DNA of 64,000 nucleotides from Flaveria trinervia. Lineage: Eukaryota; Streptophyta; Magnoliopsida; Asterales; Asteraceae. The DNA is taken from the NCBI GenBank assembly GCA_025506515.1, contig CM046444.1, positions 118,482,930-118,546,929 on the forward strand, given 5' to 3'. Below are positions 47,583 through 59,890 of this stretch, one piece after another; positions within the stretch are counted from its first letter, which is position 1, and each line of letters begins with the position of its first letter. Made by a program: the position numbers and the translations under genes. The notes under the pieces are model-generated. The model was not told the DNA's origin, ran no database searches, and worked only from the letters and a program-made list of their open reading frames with translations.

Positions 47583-49892
47583 TTACGAGCGTTTAAGAAC
47601 AATCACACCAATGACCATGATCACCAGTCCCATAAGACTAGCTCCAATGGCGGTTTGCTCTAAAGACATGCCCGCAGTTCCATCTGGGTTCACTTTAACC
47701 CCATCTTTCGGTGAGCCACCGAAAAGGGACTGGAAAGTATCAGACAAACTGTTCATCATATCAACCACTGTAACAGTAATTTTCTGTTTGATGTCCTCCA
47801 TATAATCCATAAACCCTTTTCCAGGTGCAGATTTGGATTCACTTGTTGCTTCCGAGGCCTCATCAGACGAATCATTTGCACTTGAATCGGTTTCTGGGAA
47901 AACAACATCTGCAAAAATATGATTACCAAGTGATGAAATGGAGGGGAATGAAGAAAAGGTTAAGAAAACAGGACAGTTGCTGACCGGTTTTATGGGTCTG
48001 CAGAAAGTCCACGAGATCAGGGTTTTGCAGAACAGCATTCCACACATTTGGATCAGAAGCGATTGAAGCAACAACATTCTTGTAAAACCGAAAGATTAAA
48101 TGTCATTAAGGCAGAACAAATCGAAGCAAAAACAGATTAATTTTCCACTCCATGTGCAAAAATTGTGATTTGCTTCCATTAGGGCACATTAGAAACCCAA
48201 AGAAGAAATCAACATACCTGAGCTTTAGGGTTCTCGTTGAGAAGCCTAAAAGCTTGAATTGCATGCTTTGATGGTAAGGGAGCAACCACTGTTTCGCTAA
48301 CGAGACATGGTTTAGTCACCGTGGATTCTGAATCTGATACCGTTTGTCCATTGGTAGCGTTTGGAAGTAGATAAGTCCTGAAAAAAACAAACATAAAATA
48401 TGGTATTGGGTGATTTTAAAAACGAACATGCTCTATTAATTCACATGTATTTTGACTGATCCCCAATTCACATGATAATGTTCAACATCAAGCTTCTCAT
48501 GGCATACAAATGATATAAAAAACTTGTGTTTGGCTTCAATAGTTATCAAAACTTTTGATCAGAAAGTAAAAACCCATTTCAAACAACTTATGATATGGTT
48601 TAACCAAAGTTTTTGTTAATGAAAATAACACACTAGCCATTTTCATGGGTGTGTATTACCTTTACAGTCATGTTAGAGAAAAATCACATCTATTAACATG
48701 ACATACATGATACATGTCCCAAATGTCACATTGTTAACTTAATCGCATATCATACATTAAGCCCATTAATTATGTAAATGCATGTTCCACGTGATCACTC
48801 GTGTATTACCATTTCACTACCGTACATACAGAAACCATCTCTTTAGTGAATTAATTGACAATTTGACATATATTGAACGTCTAGCAATCTTGACTCGCTT
48901 TCCATTCTTGATCACTCAAACTGTCAAACATATTGATGTCAACAATACATCTAAGTGATGTGCGTGATACACGAAAACCTTCCTTTCTACACAAGTGAAT
49001 GGATGATATACGAATACTAGTCGCATGGAACATGTACTTAAGTATTCATCAACGACAAAGAGTTGTATGCAAGTAAAACACCACCTCAATGACAACGGAA
49101 TCACCTACAACAATGGCTACTTTCATGATTATAAAGGTATAACAAATGCCGCAAAACAGCTACTTTCATGACTTCCTCTTACTAATACAACAACAATAGT
49201 CTATAAAAATCAAATCTTTTGATCAAACCAATGATCAATGCTAACGCAGTCGATTCATAATAAGCATCACTAGGGTGGTGCTTCGCCTTTCTGTAGAACT
49301 TCATATCTGAAAGTTAAGCTACTTGTTTTGTGAACAGTTCGATATTTGAAAGATAAACAATCCCATACAACCAAACACACCCTTTTTGAATTCACTAAAA
49401 GAATCAAACCCTAATAAGAAATCACCCAAAGTCAAAAGCACAGGTTGTATAAACAGTATGTGGGCCATCAAAATCCCTAAATCAAGATTAAACAAACATT
49501 TCACACAACAATACAAAAACCCCCAAATCAACTTACTTCTCAAGCGCATAATTCAAATCAGAAGTCGCTTGTTTCGCCTCTTGCATACTCGGAGCACCAC
49601 CAAACACCAGCCTCGGCATCGGCTCTCCAGCCTCCATAAACAGCTCATCTTCACCACCAGCAAACTCCCAATCATCATCATACGCCTTCTCTACCGACGA
49701 ATTGTTGTTGCAATCGCTACCAACAATCGTCAATTTCAGATCATCTGATGAAGATGAAACGACGGATGCGACGGAACGAGTGGCTTGACGAGCGGCGGAA
49801 ACGACGGGGCTTTCGCCGCCGGAGAGGGTGCCTTTGAAAACACCCATTCCGGCGACCTTCGCGGCGGCTCGCATGGTGACTCCACCACCCAT
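47583..49892 (-). CDS. Predicted tail-anchored protein of unknown function
   Basis: Four exons on the minus strand: 49537-49892, 48218-48377, 47985-48078 and 47583-47908, with GT-AG introns and matching phases, 311 residues. The start ATG 49892 (MGGGVTMRAAAKVAG) follows a GAT/GAA-rich leader. Order: Ala/Gly/Ser-rich N-terminus, acidic stretch (YDDDWEFAGGEDELFMEAGEP), a helical middle (SKHAIQAFRLLNENPKAQ, then DPNVWNAVLQNPDLVDFLQ), a Ser/Glu-rich acidic linker, an amphipathic helix near DYMEDIKQKITV, and one C-terminal membrane segment (IGASLMGLVIMVIGVIVL) followed by KRS. That layout fits post-translational insertion as a C-tail anchor in ER, mitochondria or plastid envelope. I do not recognise a named family. 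Exon 3's donor (GTCAGC) is weaker than the others. Confidence 0.85.
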
Positions 49893-49928
49893 GATTCGGT
49901 CTCTGTGTGTGTGTGAGGGTTACTGTTG

Positions 49929-49985
49929 GTGTTGATGAAGATGAAGAAGATGATGATGAAATTGATGATGAAATTGATGATGATG
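49929..49985 (-). other. GAT/GAA-rich 5' leader of the tail-anchored protein gene
   Basis: Imperfect GAT and GAA trinucleotides on the plus strand (ATC/TTC in the mRNA) just upstream of the ATG, a pyrimidine-rich leader common near plant transcription starts. Confidence 0.5.
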
Positions 49986-50019
49986 ACGACAGATTTCTTT
50001 GCGATTAAGGTAGATTTGT

Positions 50020-50030
50020 TATTATAAATA
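50020..50030 (-). promoter_or_regulatory. TATA-like box of the minus-strand gene
   Basis: The minus strand reads CTATTTATAATA, including TATAATA, about 130 bp upstream of the ATG. A start site near 49990 would include the GAT-rich leader. Confidence 0.45.
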
Positions 50031-51222
50031 GAGTATCTAACCGACTTGATATTGATGACCCGATTACCTGATAAAAATCGTTAGCGATAATATCTGCTCT
50101 TTCGGATAAGTGAAACTATCATACTATGGTTCGAATCTTTACTCGTGTTTGAAAATTAAATGATCTTATATGAGATAAGAGTGGGGGCATTTTTTGTTTT
50201 TAAAATAAGCGCGTTGTGCTGAGGAAACACGGAGTCGAAACCAGGAAAATGTGAGGAATTTCTGGCTTTGTGTGGGAGTGTTAGCATTTCTGTCCCGGTT
50301 TTAACTTTTAACCGGATGGTTTTGTGGGTCGGAGGTTGCACCATACCACCTCCAAATGACATATGGAATACGTGGAGGAAGAAAAAAAAATACGATGAAA
50401 CTTTACAAAACGAGATAAAAATTTAGAAAAGTAAAAAAAAAATTGATGTGGCGTTAATTTGACAGTCTAGAGAAATGGGAGACCCCAGGACAACTTCTTT
50501 ACCATAAGTCTACCCTTAAAGTTTGTCTTTTGTTGATTTCGTGGGTTTTAAACTCGCAAAAATTTGATAAGATAAACATCAGATGTCACTATATCAAAAC
50601 ACATTAAGAACTTGTAGTTTAATGACATCTATTACATATATGGCATTGTCCCTCCTTGGTTGAGGGTTCATGTCAAGAAAATGATAAATCAAACTTTATT
50701 AATCTCAAACCTTTCATTTAGAATCAGTCAAAAACACAAAACAAAATATAAAGTAATAAAGATGAAAATTATGTTGAAACAGACTTTAGATTATCAACAT
50801 GATAATTTGATACAAGGCAATAATTAAAATCACTCAAAAAGTAATCTAACAAAGAACAATTGTGCTTGGATTTGTGAGAATTTAGATAGCTAAATTTGTC
50901 ATTAAGTATAAATCAACAAACAAAAACTTGCTCGGTAACAGTATACATCCAATGATCCAAAGCTACACCTCCAAACTACAACAAGCCCAACTTTTGCTTC
51001 AAACACTCACAAACTCACCAGCCCAAATACAAAAAACATGCAAAACAAATAATAAAATCATTAAAATAAAAATAATAGGCGATAATATGTTTTTCATTGA
51101 ATTGAATATTTATATATTTCAACATTCCGAGTCTTATGATAAACATAACATAGATTCGAAGTATGATTGGATGTGTATATGTGTTTATCGTACGGACTAG
51201 GCGAAAAGGTGATTTTCTTGGT
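50031..51222. other. Intergenic, no gene
   Basis: AT-rich with short frames lacking domains. Nothing further recognised. Confidence 0.5.
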
Positions 51223-51232
51223 GAAAACATTG

Positions 51233-51625
51233 AGACCGGATCGGACCAGCCGGTCTAACCGGTTCGACCGGAGATTGGTCCGGTGGCCGGTCCAGTCTGC
51301 TATGGATCGTTTTTTAGTGGTTGAACCGGCCTGTTCATCCCGAGCCGCTGGTCGGAGAGGGAAACCGGACCGGTTCAGACCGGTTTTGGTATTTTTTTAA
51401 TTTTAATAGGAAAAAATGAGGTGTTAAACCATAAATTTGTATGTTGGATATACAAATATAGTTAAATTTTATATATAAATATAAAATACATATATAAAAC
51501 ATAATAAATACTTATATTTAGTTACATATATAAATATAGTTAAATCCGGTCCAACCGGTCCGACCACCAAACAAGTAAGGCATCCAGTTCGATGTCCAAT
51601 CCGGTTCGATGTCCAATCCGGTTCT
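51233..51625. mobile_element. 393-bp TIR element (MULE- or hAT-like MITE) with perfect 10-bp target duplication
   Basis: Ends are AGACCGGATCGGACC on the left and, in reverse complement, AGAACCGGATTGGAC on the right. GAAAACATTG flanks it exactly on both sides (51223-51232 and 51626-51635). Both subterminal regions are packed with AACCGG/CCGGTC words around an AT-rich centre. No ORF. A 9-10-bp duplication favours Mutator-like mobilisation. Confidence 0.85.
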
Positions 51626-51635
51626 GAAAACATTG

Positions 51636-52755
51636 GTGAAAACCTTAAATTTACTCATGATTTATCTTATGTTAACGCGTTAGAATTGTATATTGTTGTT
51701 TACTTTTTTCCTTTTAGTGCGAACCTTAAATCAAAGCTTAAAGAGAGTTGGGGCGAAAGTAAACTATTTTGCCGACCGAGGGGAAGGGGTAGACTCTATA
51801 ATTATTAAAAGAAAATTTACTACCGAGCACTAAGTCAGTTTTTGGGTTATGTTTTGGTAATTTGGGTTGACCGGAATAACCCGAATATCATATCGTCATA
51901 ATTGATAATCGATATTTCATATTATAGGATTTCAATTGACGCCATCTTCTTTTTACTTTTTACGAAGTCAATCAATAATTTTTTACTCAATTATTAGTTG
52001 AGGACACAAGTTTTAAACTCGATCATTCTATCAGTCCATCTTTCATAATAAATTATTTAAACTAATTACAAATAAGGTATAATGATTTCATACTCGAACA
52101 TTCTCATTTACTTGTTTAAAATATATGTTAGTTACTCCTTGTATGTCCGAGCTTTATAATATAAAGGTAACATATTTTATAGGCCTACTAATATATTATT
52201 GTTTTACTTTTGTTTAAGCAATTATTGCTTTACTTTTGTATAAGTAATAATGGTTATAATGTTTGTTTGTGTTAACCATATGTTCAAGTAACATATGAGT
52301 TTAGAGGTTTTTTTTAAACTGTACCTCTAAACCTGCAAGTGAAAAGATGTCAAATCCAAAACACTTTCAAGTATGTTGTCTTTCATTTTTAAATTTACAA
52401 ATGGACCAACCTGATAACTGATTAACCCAACTAGAATACCGAATAAGAAATATAGTGTATTTGGTTCGGTCTTCGGTTTGATTTTCTACATCTAAACACC
52501 CGAGAAACCCAACCCAAGAAAGCCGAAAGCCGATTAAAAAAACCCAAGTGACACGCCTACCATCTAACACCAATGATCGCAGTTAATATTTTGTTATGAA
52601 ATAACATTTTTTAGCTTTGTTATGTTACATATATAAATCTAATTTGTAGGTTCCTTATCATCTTATCAAATATTTAATCTTGATCTTATTTAATTTCAAG
52701 TGAGAATTATATATTTCTCCGTACAAACATTATTATTTACATTTATATCCATCTT
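51636..52755. other. Intergenic, no gene
   Basis: AT-rich; no boundary, ORF or RNA gene that I can support. Confidence 0.5.
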
Positions 52756-53562
52756 AAAGTTTTAATTACATATATCTTCTTGTAAGACTTAGTTAATTAC
52801 ATATATACCCAAATTAAAAGTTTAATTACATATATCCCTTTATAAAACTTAATTAATCACATATAGACCTAAACTGAAAGTTTAATTAGTGATATCCGCT
52901 TTATTAAACATAAATATTATATATTTATCTATTTGCTTATTTTTATTAACATTAACTTATATAATTAGTATTTTACTCTTATTTTTAATAAACTATAAAT
53001 TTATGTTTTCTTCTTTTTACTAGCTTTTCGAGTTTTGATAATTTACTAATATTTTTATACTAATGTTTTCTATGTTTTATTTTATTTTTTTATCTTTTGA
53101 TGTTAATTTTTTAAGTTTATGTACGAGACACTTTCAATCTCATTATGCAACATGATCCTAACGTATAATTTTATGTTGCACAATGAGATCGTAAGTGTCT
53201 TGTATAGGTAATAGTAAAAATTAGCATAAAAAGGTTAAAAAAACATAAAAACCTTTATATAAAAATATTAATAAATAATAAAAACTTGAAAAGCAAGTAA
53301 AGAAGTAAAAAAACATAATTTTATAGTTTAACAAAAATAAAAGTAAACTGCTAGTTATATAAGTTATTTTAATAAAAGTAATAAAATGAGTAATATGTAA
53401 TTTTTATGTTTAATAAATCGAATATATGTAATTAAAATTTTAGTTTGAGTATATATGTAATTAACTAAGTTTTAGAAGGGATATATGTAATTAAAATTTT
53501 AATTTGGGTATATATGTAATTAACCGAGTTTTACAAGAAGATATATGTATCTAAAAATTTAG
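52756..53562. repeat. Long inverted repeat (foldback), arms about 390 bp, 19-nt loop
   Basis: The left arm from about 52756 is repeated in reverse complement up to about 53562. Within each arm TAATTACATATAT-type units recur every 25-35 bp. The centre is the best-matched part: 53122-53153 pairs with 53173-53204 at 28 of 32 positions around a loop at 53154-53172. No ORF. A transcript would fold into a long hairpin; it may be a foldback transposon or an inverted duplication. Confidence 0.88.
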
Positions 53563-53722
53563 ATTTTTTTTTTGAAAATAGAATTTTTTTTCTTAAGATG
53601 ATATTGACAAGGGGGGAATTCTCAGTGGGTGTTGACAATGGGGTACCCGCCCCTGGTAGGAACGGGTTCTACATATGATACTTTAACTGTTGTTGACCGC
53701 TTGTGATGTAATTGTTGCTGAC

Positions 53723-53820
53723 TGCGACCATGTGTCTGCGACCATGTGTCTGCGACCTTGTGTCTGCGACCATGTGTCTGCGACCTTGTGTCTGCGACCA
53801 TGTGTCTGCGACCATGTGTC
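53723..53820. repeat. 14-bp minisatellite, exactly seven units
   Basis: Seven head-to-tail copies of TGCGACC(A/T)TGTGTC with no indels. Units 3 and 5 carry T at the variable base and the other five carry A. The unit is GC-richer than the surroundings. Confidence 0.97.
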
Positions 53821-56039
53821 TGCTTTATAGAGAACTCGCATTTGGCAAAGGTGGGTTCTCAAACAAATACCAACCACACATTTAACCTACTCACTTACCA
53901 ATTATATTTATAACTCACTGAATTCACTCAAATCTTCATACTAAATTTAATTCACACTTTAAAAAAAACTAATCATTATCATGTCTCGGCCTTATATTGA
54001 AAGTAATTTCATATATTCTCCCTAATTTATAGGGGGGTTTATATAATTCTCCGAAATTAATTTCATATATTTCAAATTATTATATATTATGCATTAAAAA
54101 CTTGCATTTCAGAAAGAAATTTTTTTTTTTTAAATTAGAGTAAAATACATGCAATTCTTCATGTTTTATATCTAACACTCATTTGTAACATGCCAAGTAC
54201 AAATTATTTATTGTACTCCTTCCCTCCTGTAATTGATCTTGTATAACCAACTAGCTTAATGCTTTTACCGCTTAAATTAATGTTTTGGAGTGTTTAACCA
54301 CTAAAGAAAGGGTCAAGATTATAAGTGATCCTCGGTACACTTTAAGCCCATTGAATATTGTATCTTTTGTTCAACCCATTATCAAACAGGTTATCTCTTG
54401 ATGCTTTGTGCCTATACCCAAGTACCCAACCTCACTTTGGATGTTTAATACCATTGTTATAAAATTTAAGGGTATATGAAATTACTGTTATTATTTATAG
54501 AACATTAAAAAATGAAAAAGGTTAAGACTATTTTGTAAAGATCGTTTCATATAACAAAAATAGTACTAAGACTAGACGTAGTGGGGTTCTAAACATGATG
54601 ACATCAATGTAAGTGGGGCTCCAAATACTATTACAAGATGGATTAAGAAAAAAAACTCCAAACCTATTGGGCTCCAAGTTCTTAACGGACACCAAACATA
54701 AATTTTCCTATATTATTCCATCAATAAGGGTTTCAAACATTAATTAACTACTACATTTAATTTAGTTTAGACTTTTAATGAAATGACTTTTACTTACGTG
54801 ACACATAAATAATGATATTTTAATTAGCTAAGATGCTTTCACAAAAATGTGGGTGTTATTTTTTTCGAGAAATGATTTGAAATGCAAAAGTTATTTAATA
54901 CAAAACTAGAGATATCAGATATTAAATTAAATTAATGAGTCATATGGTATACCAAAGTCCCAAAGTCCAAATGATTCAATTGACTAGTTACCAAGGTTGA
55001 TATAAAGTAACAAGCTCATACATTCATACATCCATATTATAAATAGACGTCAACAAATCAAATCAACCAACCATGATACGTAAGACTTTACCTAAATTTT
55101 CATATGATTAACTCATACAGGCATTCAGATTTAACATAATGTTTTTGATTGTTCGTAAATATTATTGACTGGGACGTTTTGATGTCAACTCACCACGACG
55201 ACTAATGTCACATCATCCTATGGCACGTTGTTGGGCTTTTGGTCATGCTCATAACATGAGAATTGACTTGGATAAGAAACTTTACATATAAACATACTTA
55301 AAAACATATACCTTAATAAACCCAGATAACATTTCTTATTAAACATTCTGTTAATAACAAATCTAAAGATTTCAAGTAACGTTATAATTTTAAAAAATTA
55401 CATTCAAAAGAACATTCAATAATATCATATAGTAAAAAGTAAAAGTAGATAAAATTTCAAATTAGGAGTTGTCAATGAGGTAATAGATGCATAGATACTT
55501 TATATAAAATCACACAAGACTAGCTTTACAAAAATGCCAAATCTATATCTTTTCTTATAACAACTAAAAACCTTATTGGAACCAGAATTGATTCCACCCA
55601 CTCCCTTACATTGAGAAGCTACGACTAGGGTTGAAGGTCCACCAAGGATGACAAAGGAGGATGATAATCTAGGGGCGATCTAGTGGGTGTGTTGTCTATT
55701 GTTCGAGTCGAGGTGTCATCATTCGAGAGAGAATAAATAAAAAATAAATAAACAAGACTAAAACCCTAATACTAATAATTATATAACTTCAAATAGAATA
55801 ATAATAGTATACTTAATGAAAGGAAGAAAAGATGTAATTTTCGTTGAACGAATCTCCTCATACTCAAATTTTATTCTACTCCCTTATTTTCTCCAAAAGT
55901 TACTTTTAAAAGTAATTGTTATTAACTTTTTAAAATCAACTTATTAATTTTTCTTTTATGTTTTTCAAATATACTTATTAACTTATTGATTTTTCAAAAG
56001 TTAATAAATTAAAAGTTAGTTAAAAATAAGTTTTTCAAA
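53821..56039. other. Intergenic, no gene
   Basis: AT-rich. 55590-55700 is less AT-rich, but no coding frame or domain is supported. Confidence 0.5.
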
Positions 56040-58212
56040 CATCCACTAACATCTGCAAAGATTTGGCAACTTCAATCTTAAAACCCAAATAACTGGATTC
56101 CAAATTCAAATTCAATCTCACGCAAATCCCTCACAAGCATTTCCTCTCATCACCTCTGATTTGATCTCGCTATATCGAGTTAGGAATCGTTGTATAACAC
56201 CAGCAGATCGCAGGCCGTAAACCCTTGGTTTGAAGTCGCCCAGGTCTAACTATTGATCCTGTATTTAAGGTAAATCATCGAACCTTGTTTTGTTCATTAC
56301 ACATCAGTAGGTTTTTAGGTTCTAGCAACCAATTTAGCTATCATGTCTCTGCCATGAACACACTTTCTGTCATGACTTAAAAGGGCGATTGTGATCAGCA
56401 TTGTAGTTGCAAAGAATTCGGCAATTAATTAATTGAAAAATCTTCTATTAAATTGCTTTAGATACTTCACAAATTAATTATGGCATGTGGATTTCTAAGC
56501 TCGAACCAATTTATGATGTTATTCTTGTTAAACGTAAACAATACAAGTGCTTCCTACCTATTGTTAATTTCTTGTTACTTTTCTTTTTTTTGTTCATACA
56601 GTCAAATTCTCTTGTTTTCTCTTTTTTAGAGTTACCAACACCATGCCAAAGTCAAAGAAATTAAAAGTTAACTAAGGAATTAAGATTATGGTCAAAAAAG
56701 AAAATTCCAAAAATGTTTCCTGTTGTGTGCTTCTGTTAATTCTTACCCATTTTAAATTTCACAACTTCTACAATATTTTCTTATTAACCATATGAACTAA
56801 TTGAAGATCATGTTTCATTGTTTTAATTATTCCGAGCACTAAATGGATTAAGATCTGTAGGTCCTTAAGTTTTAAACTACAATATAATGCTAAGCATCCT
56901 CGTTAACCTTAAGGTTATAGTTCCTACTTAAAATAATGCCTTGTATAGCTTTTGTTCTTTTTCACTCCTTTTATTTGCTTTCATAATAGTGTTGGTTCCA
57001 TTCATGCCTCAACCTGTTGGTTTCAAAAAAGTAAAACCTTCCTTAAAATCCACAATGTATCAAGTCAAAATATTAGATTAAAAATCAATTGTTTTCACGG
57101 GTCAAGGTAAGTCTCATGTGTAGAAAGTGTTTGTTTAAACCACATGTAGGAACAATTTTACAACCCATGTACAAACTTTTAAGCAAACCAAATAAATCAA
57201 TTTATATAAGAGTATGTTTCTTAAGTTATAAAATTCCTAAGGTAAATAGTTAATAAATCTTTGAATTTGTACCGGTTGAGGTAGTTAGTATTTTGTGTTT
57301 TAAATCCAATTAACCCATACTTCATTATATTATTTTATTTAAAGTAACCAACATTAACAACCATAATATTAATATCTATCATACTAAATAATAATTATTA
57401 TTAATGGGGTTGGGATTTTAGAGAATGACGAATAGCATTGATATGAGATAATTCTGATTTTAAAGTACGCAACACTCGCTATAGATTTGTAAGCTCGTCG
57501 GTAAAACTTTGAGGCATTAAGAGCATTAAATACTTATTCAAGTATAGATCTTATGTGCTATTCTTTTTATTCAAGTATGTAAGCTCGTTATACACGCCTT
57601 CCGATTAGGGGTGCATTAGACTCACGATCAGTGTGCCATTGTGATTATGATATGTGATATGAGATATGATATGTGATATGAGATATGATATGTGGCACCG
57701 TGGATGTGCATTTTTGAATACTTGATTTGTAGGCTTCTCGATATCAATAACCCTAACCCTTCGTTGTTCTAGCCTCTCTTTTTTTTGTTTAATCTCGTGC
57801 ATTTTTTATAGAAGTCGATGGGGAAGTTTTCTTAATTCAAAATTATGATTTTCCTTTATAATCCGCTGAGATTATTGTTCGATAAATATTATTTTGTCTA
57901 TTGTGATCTACATCCATGCACTGAGTTTGTAGCTCAGCTGTTTTCTTGTTTTTTTGCAGTAGATAATTAGAGTTGATGGGGGTTATGTGATGAGAGCTAG
58001 TAAGAGTTTGGAATACACGCTTAGAGATTTTTTTCTTTTAATTCATAAGACTTTGAATTTTTGATTTAGAATTTATTTTGTTGGATGTTTTAGATTTAAT
58101 AAGTTGATGTTTTTATTTGATCATCGTAATATAAGTATGCTTTTAGACTTAAAATGTTATGTTAGCATTTGACTTGACCTCTAGTTCCACATTGGGGCGG
58201 GGGCGTCACACT
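56040..58212 (+). other. Unassigned block: possible 5' UTR exon or LTR-like sequence
   Basis: 56090-56272 is C-rich, leader-like sequence ending TATTTAAG|GTAAATC, a fair donor site. TTTTTAG acceptor-like sequence near 56630 precedes ATGCCAAAGTCAAAG, which opens only a short frame. The block ends at GGGGCGGGGGCGTCACAC (about 58212), similar in style to LTR ends. It could be an old LTR or a non-coding transcript; I cannot decide. Confidence 0.3.
57649..57694. repeat. 19-bp tandem repeat
   Basis: GATATGTGATATGAGATAT occurs twice perfectly, followed by a partial third copy. Confidence 0.9.
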
Positions 58213-59040
58213 ACTAGCCCATTAATCAAATGATTAAATGTCTCGTATTATTTATTTAAATTGCCATGGTATTTAGAGTTTTGAACTAAGTCATTCTTTA
58301 TTATTTATAAGATATAAAATATATTTGGTTAGCGCAAAAAAAGTGATATATACAAAACATATTTGTTGATGTAGTAAGAAATATTTTTTGCAAGTTGGGT
58401 TGATGTGAAAATGAAATTAATAACAAACACTATGACCTACCATTTAAATGCAAATCCATTGGACCAGAAGAGGACACAATGAAACCTTCCCACCCATGTT
58501 ACTTCTTCAAAACTTTGTGGGTCCATCGCTCTCTTTCACGTCCTATATCATTGCAAAAAGCCTAAATTTACGCATACGAGTTTACCGATTCCTTATTTCT
58601 CCCCTAATGAGAATGTTTTGATTTTTAAGAACCCTTAATTTTTTAAGTTAAGTTCGGTTTTCTTTCCTGAGTTTTAATAAAATTAACATTTTTCCTTCAA
58701 AATATTATAAACATCAATTTACATTCAAAACTTCCATAACTTGTTTTGTTTTAGTATATAAGTTTTATTAGTTATTTTAATACAATCCAAAATAATAAAA
58801 CTTTTGAACTAGAATTAAAACAACTTATTAAACTTTTGAATGTAAAATGATGTTTCCAATCTTTTGAAGGTAAATAGTTATTTTTGTCAAAACTTAAGGA
58901 GCAAATTTACAATTAACTCTAATTTTTATTTATTTTTTTCAAATATCAAGTTGGTAAACAAACAATGTCGGTGCATTCTTTTGGTTAATTAATGAACAAA
59001 TATAAACAAATTATATTAATCAAGTAAAAGGACAATGTTA
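58213..59040. other. Intergenic, no gene
   Basis: AT-rich; nothing recognised. Confidence 0.5.
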
Positions 59041-59890
59041 GAGGTGGCTTCTGTTCCGTTAGTTCGTAACGTTCGGTAATATGTTTGTTCGTTAACGTTT
59101 GTTTTTGTTCGTTTATTTATGACTGTTATTAAAATATTTATAGTTATATATATTTTTAATATATAGCTTATTACTCTAACATTTAAACTAGAGACCCTAC
59201 CTAGTTGGTTAAAGTTTATATCTCATTAAAATTAGTCATTTCTTTACGTTATTTTGGGAATGATTTTTATATCAAATGCTTAAGTCTATATCTATTTAAT
59301 GTGGTTATTTCTAATTTTTGAAATTAAGAATATTGATTTTATTTTTAAAAGTAGTATATGTTCATTGGCGGTTGTTTACGTTAGTTTATGTTCGTATTTT
59401 TTTCGCGAACCGTTCATGAGTTTATTAACATGCGAGCACAAATGAATATAAACAAGTCGGATTACACAATGAACAAACAAGAATTATACGTTCGTTATGT
59501 GTTCTTGCACAAAGAAAACCAATAATGGCTTAGATCTCATTAAAACTTAATTCATTTGAAACTTATACTTGTGAGTTGTGAGACGTTATTGGGAATGATT
59601 TTAATATCAAAATTCTTAACTCTATATCTATTTTAATGTAGTTACTTCTAATGTTTGAAATTAAGAATGCTGATTTTTTTATTTTTTAAAGTAGTATATG
59701 TCCGTTTTCAAACGTTTATGTTTGTTTGTTTTCATGAACCATTCATGACTTTCTTAACTGACAAGCACTCACAAATATGAACAAGTTGAATTCGATAATG
59801 AACAAACAAGAATTTCATTCGTTATGTGTTTGTGAACGAGAAAAACAAAAAAGACTTCGTTCAGTTCGGTTTGATTTTTTGTACAAACAA
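59041..59890. repeat. Diverged tandem duplication, about 340-bp unit, with GTTCGT words
   Basis: 59238-59512 and 59582-59840 align by eye: ACGTTATT..GGGAATGATTTT, CTATATCTATTT, GAAATTAAGAAT, AGTAGTATATGT, GAACC(G/A)TTCATGA, AATGAACAAACAAGAAT and TTCGTTATGTGTT in the same order. GTTCGT/ACGAAC words cluster at 59050-59120 and near the right end, as in hAT-like MITE termini. Confidence 0.75.

Noticed and set aside
57605..57802. 65-codon minus-strand frame
   Set aside because: Half of it is translation of the 19-bp tandem repeat; no homology recognised.
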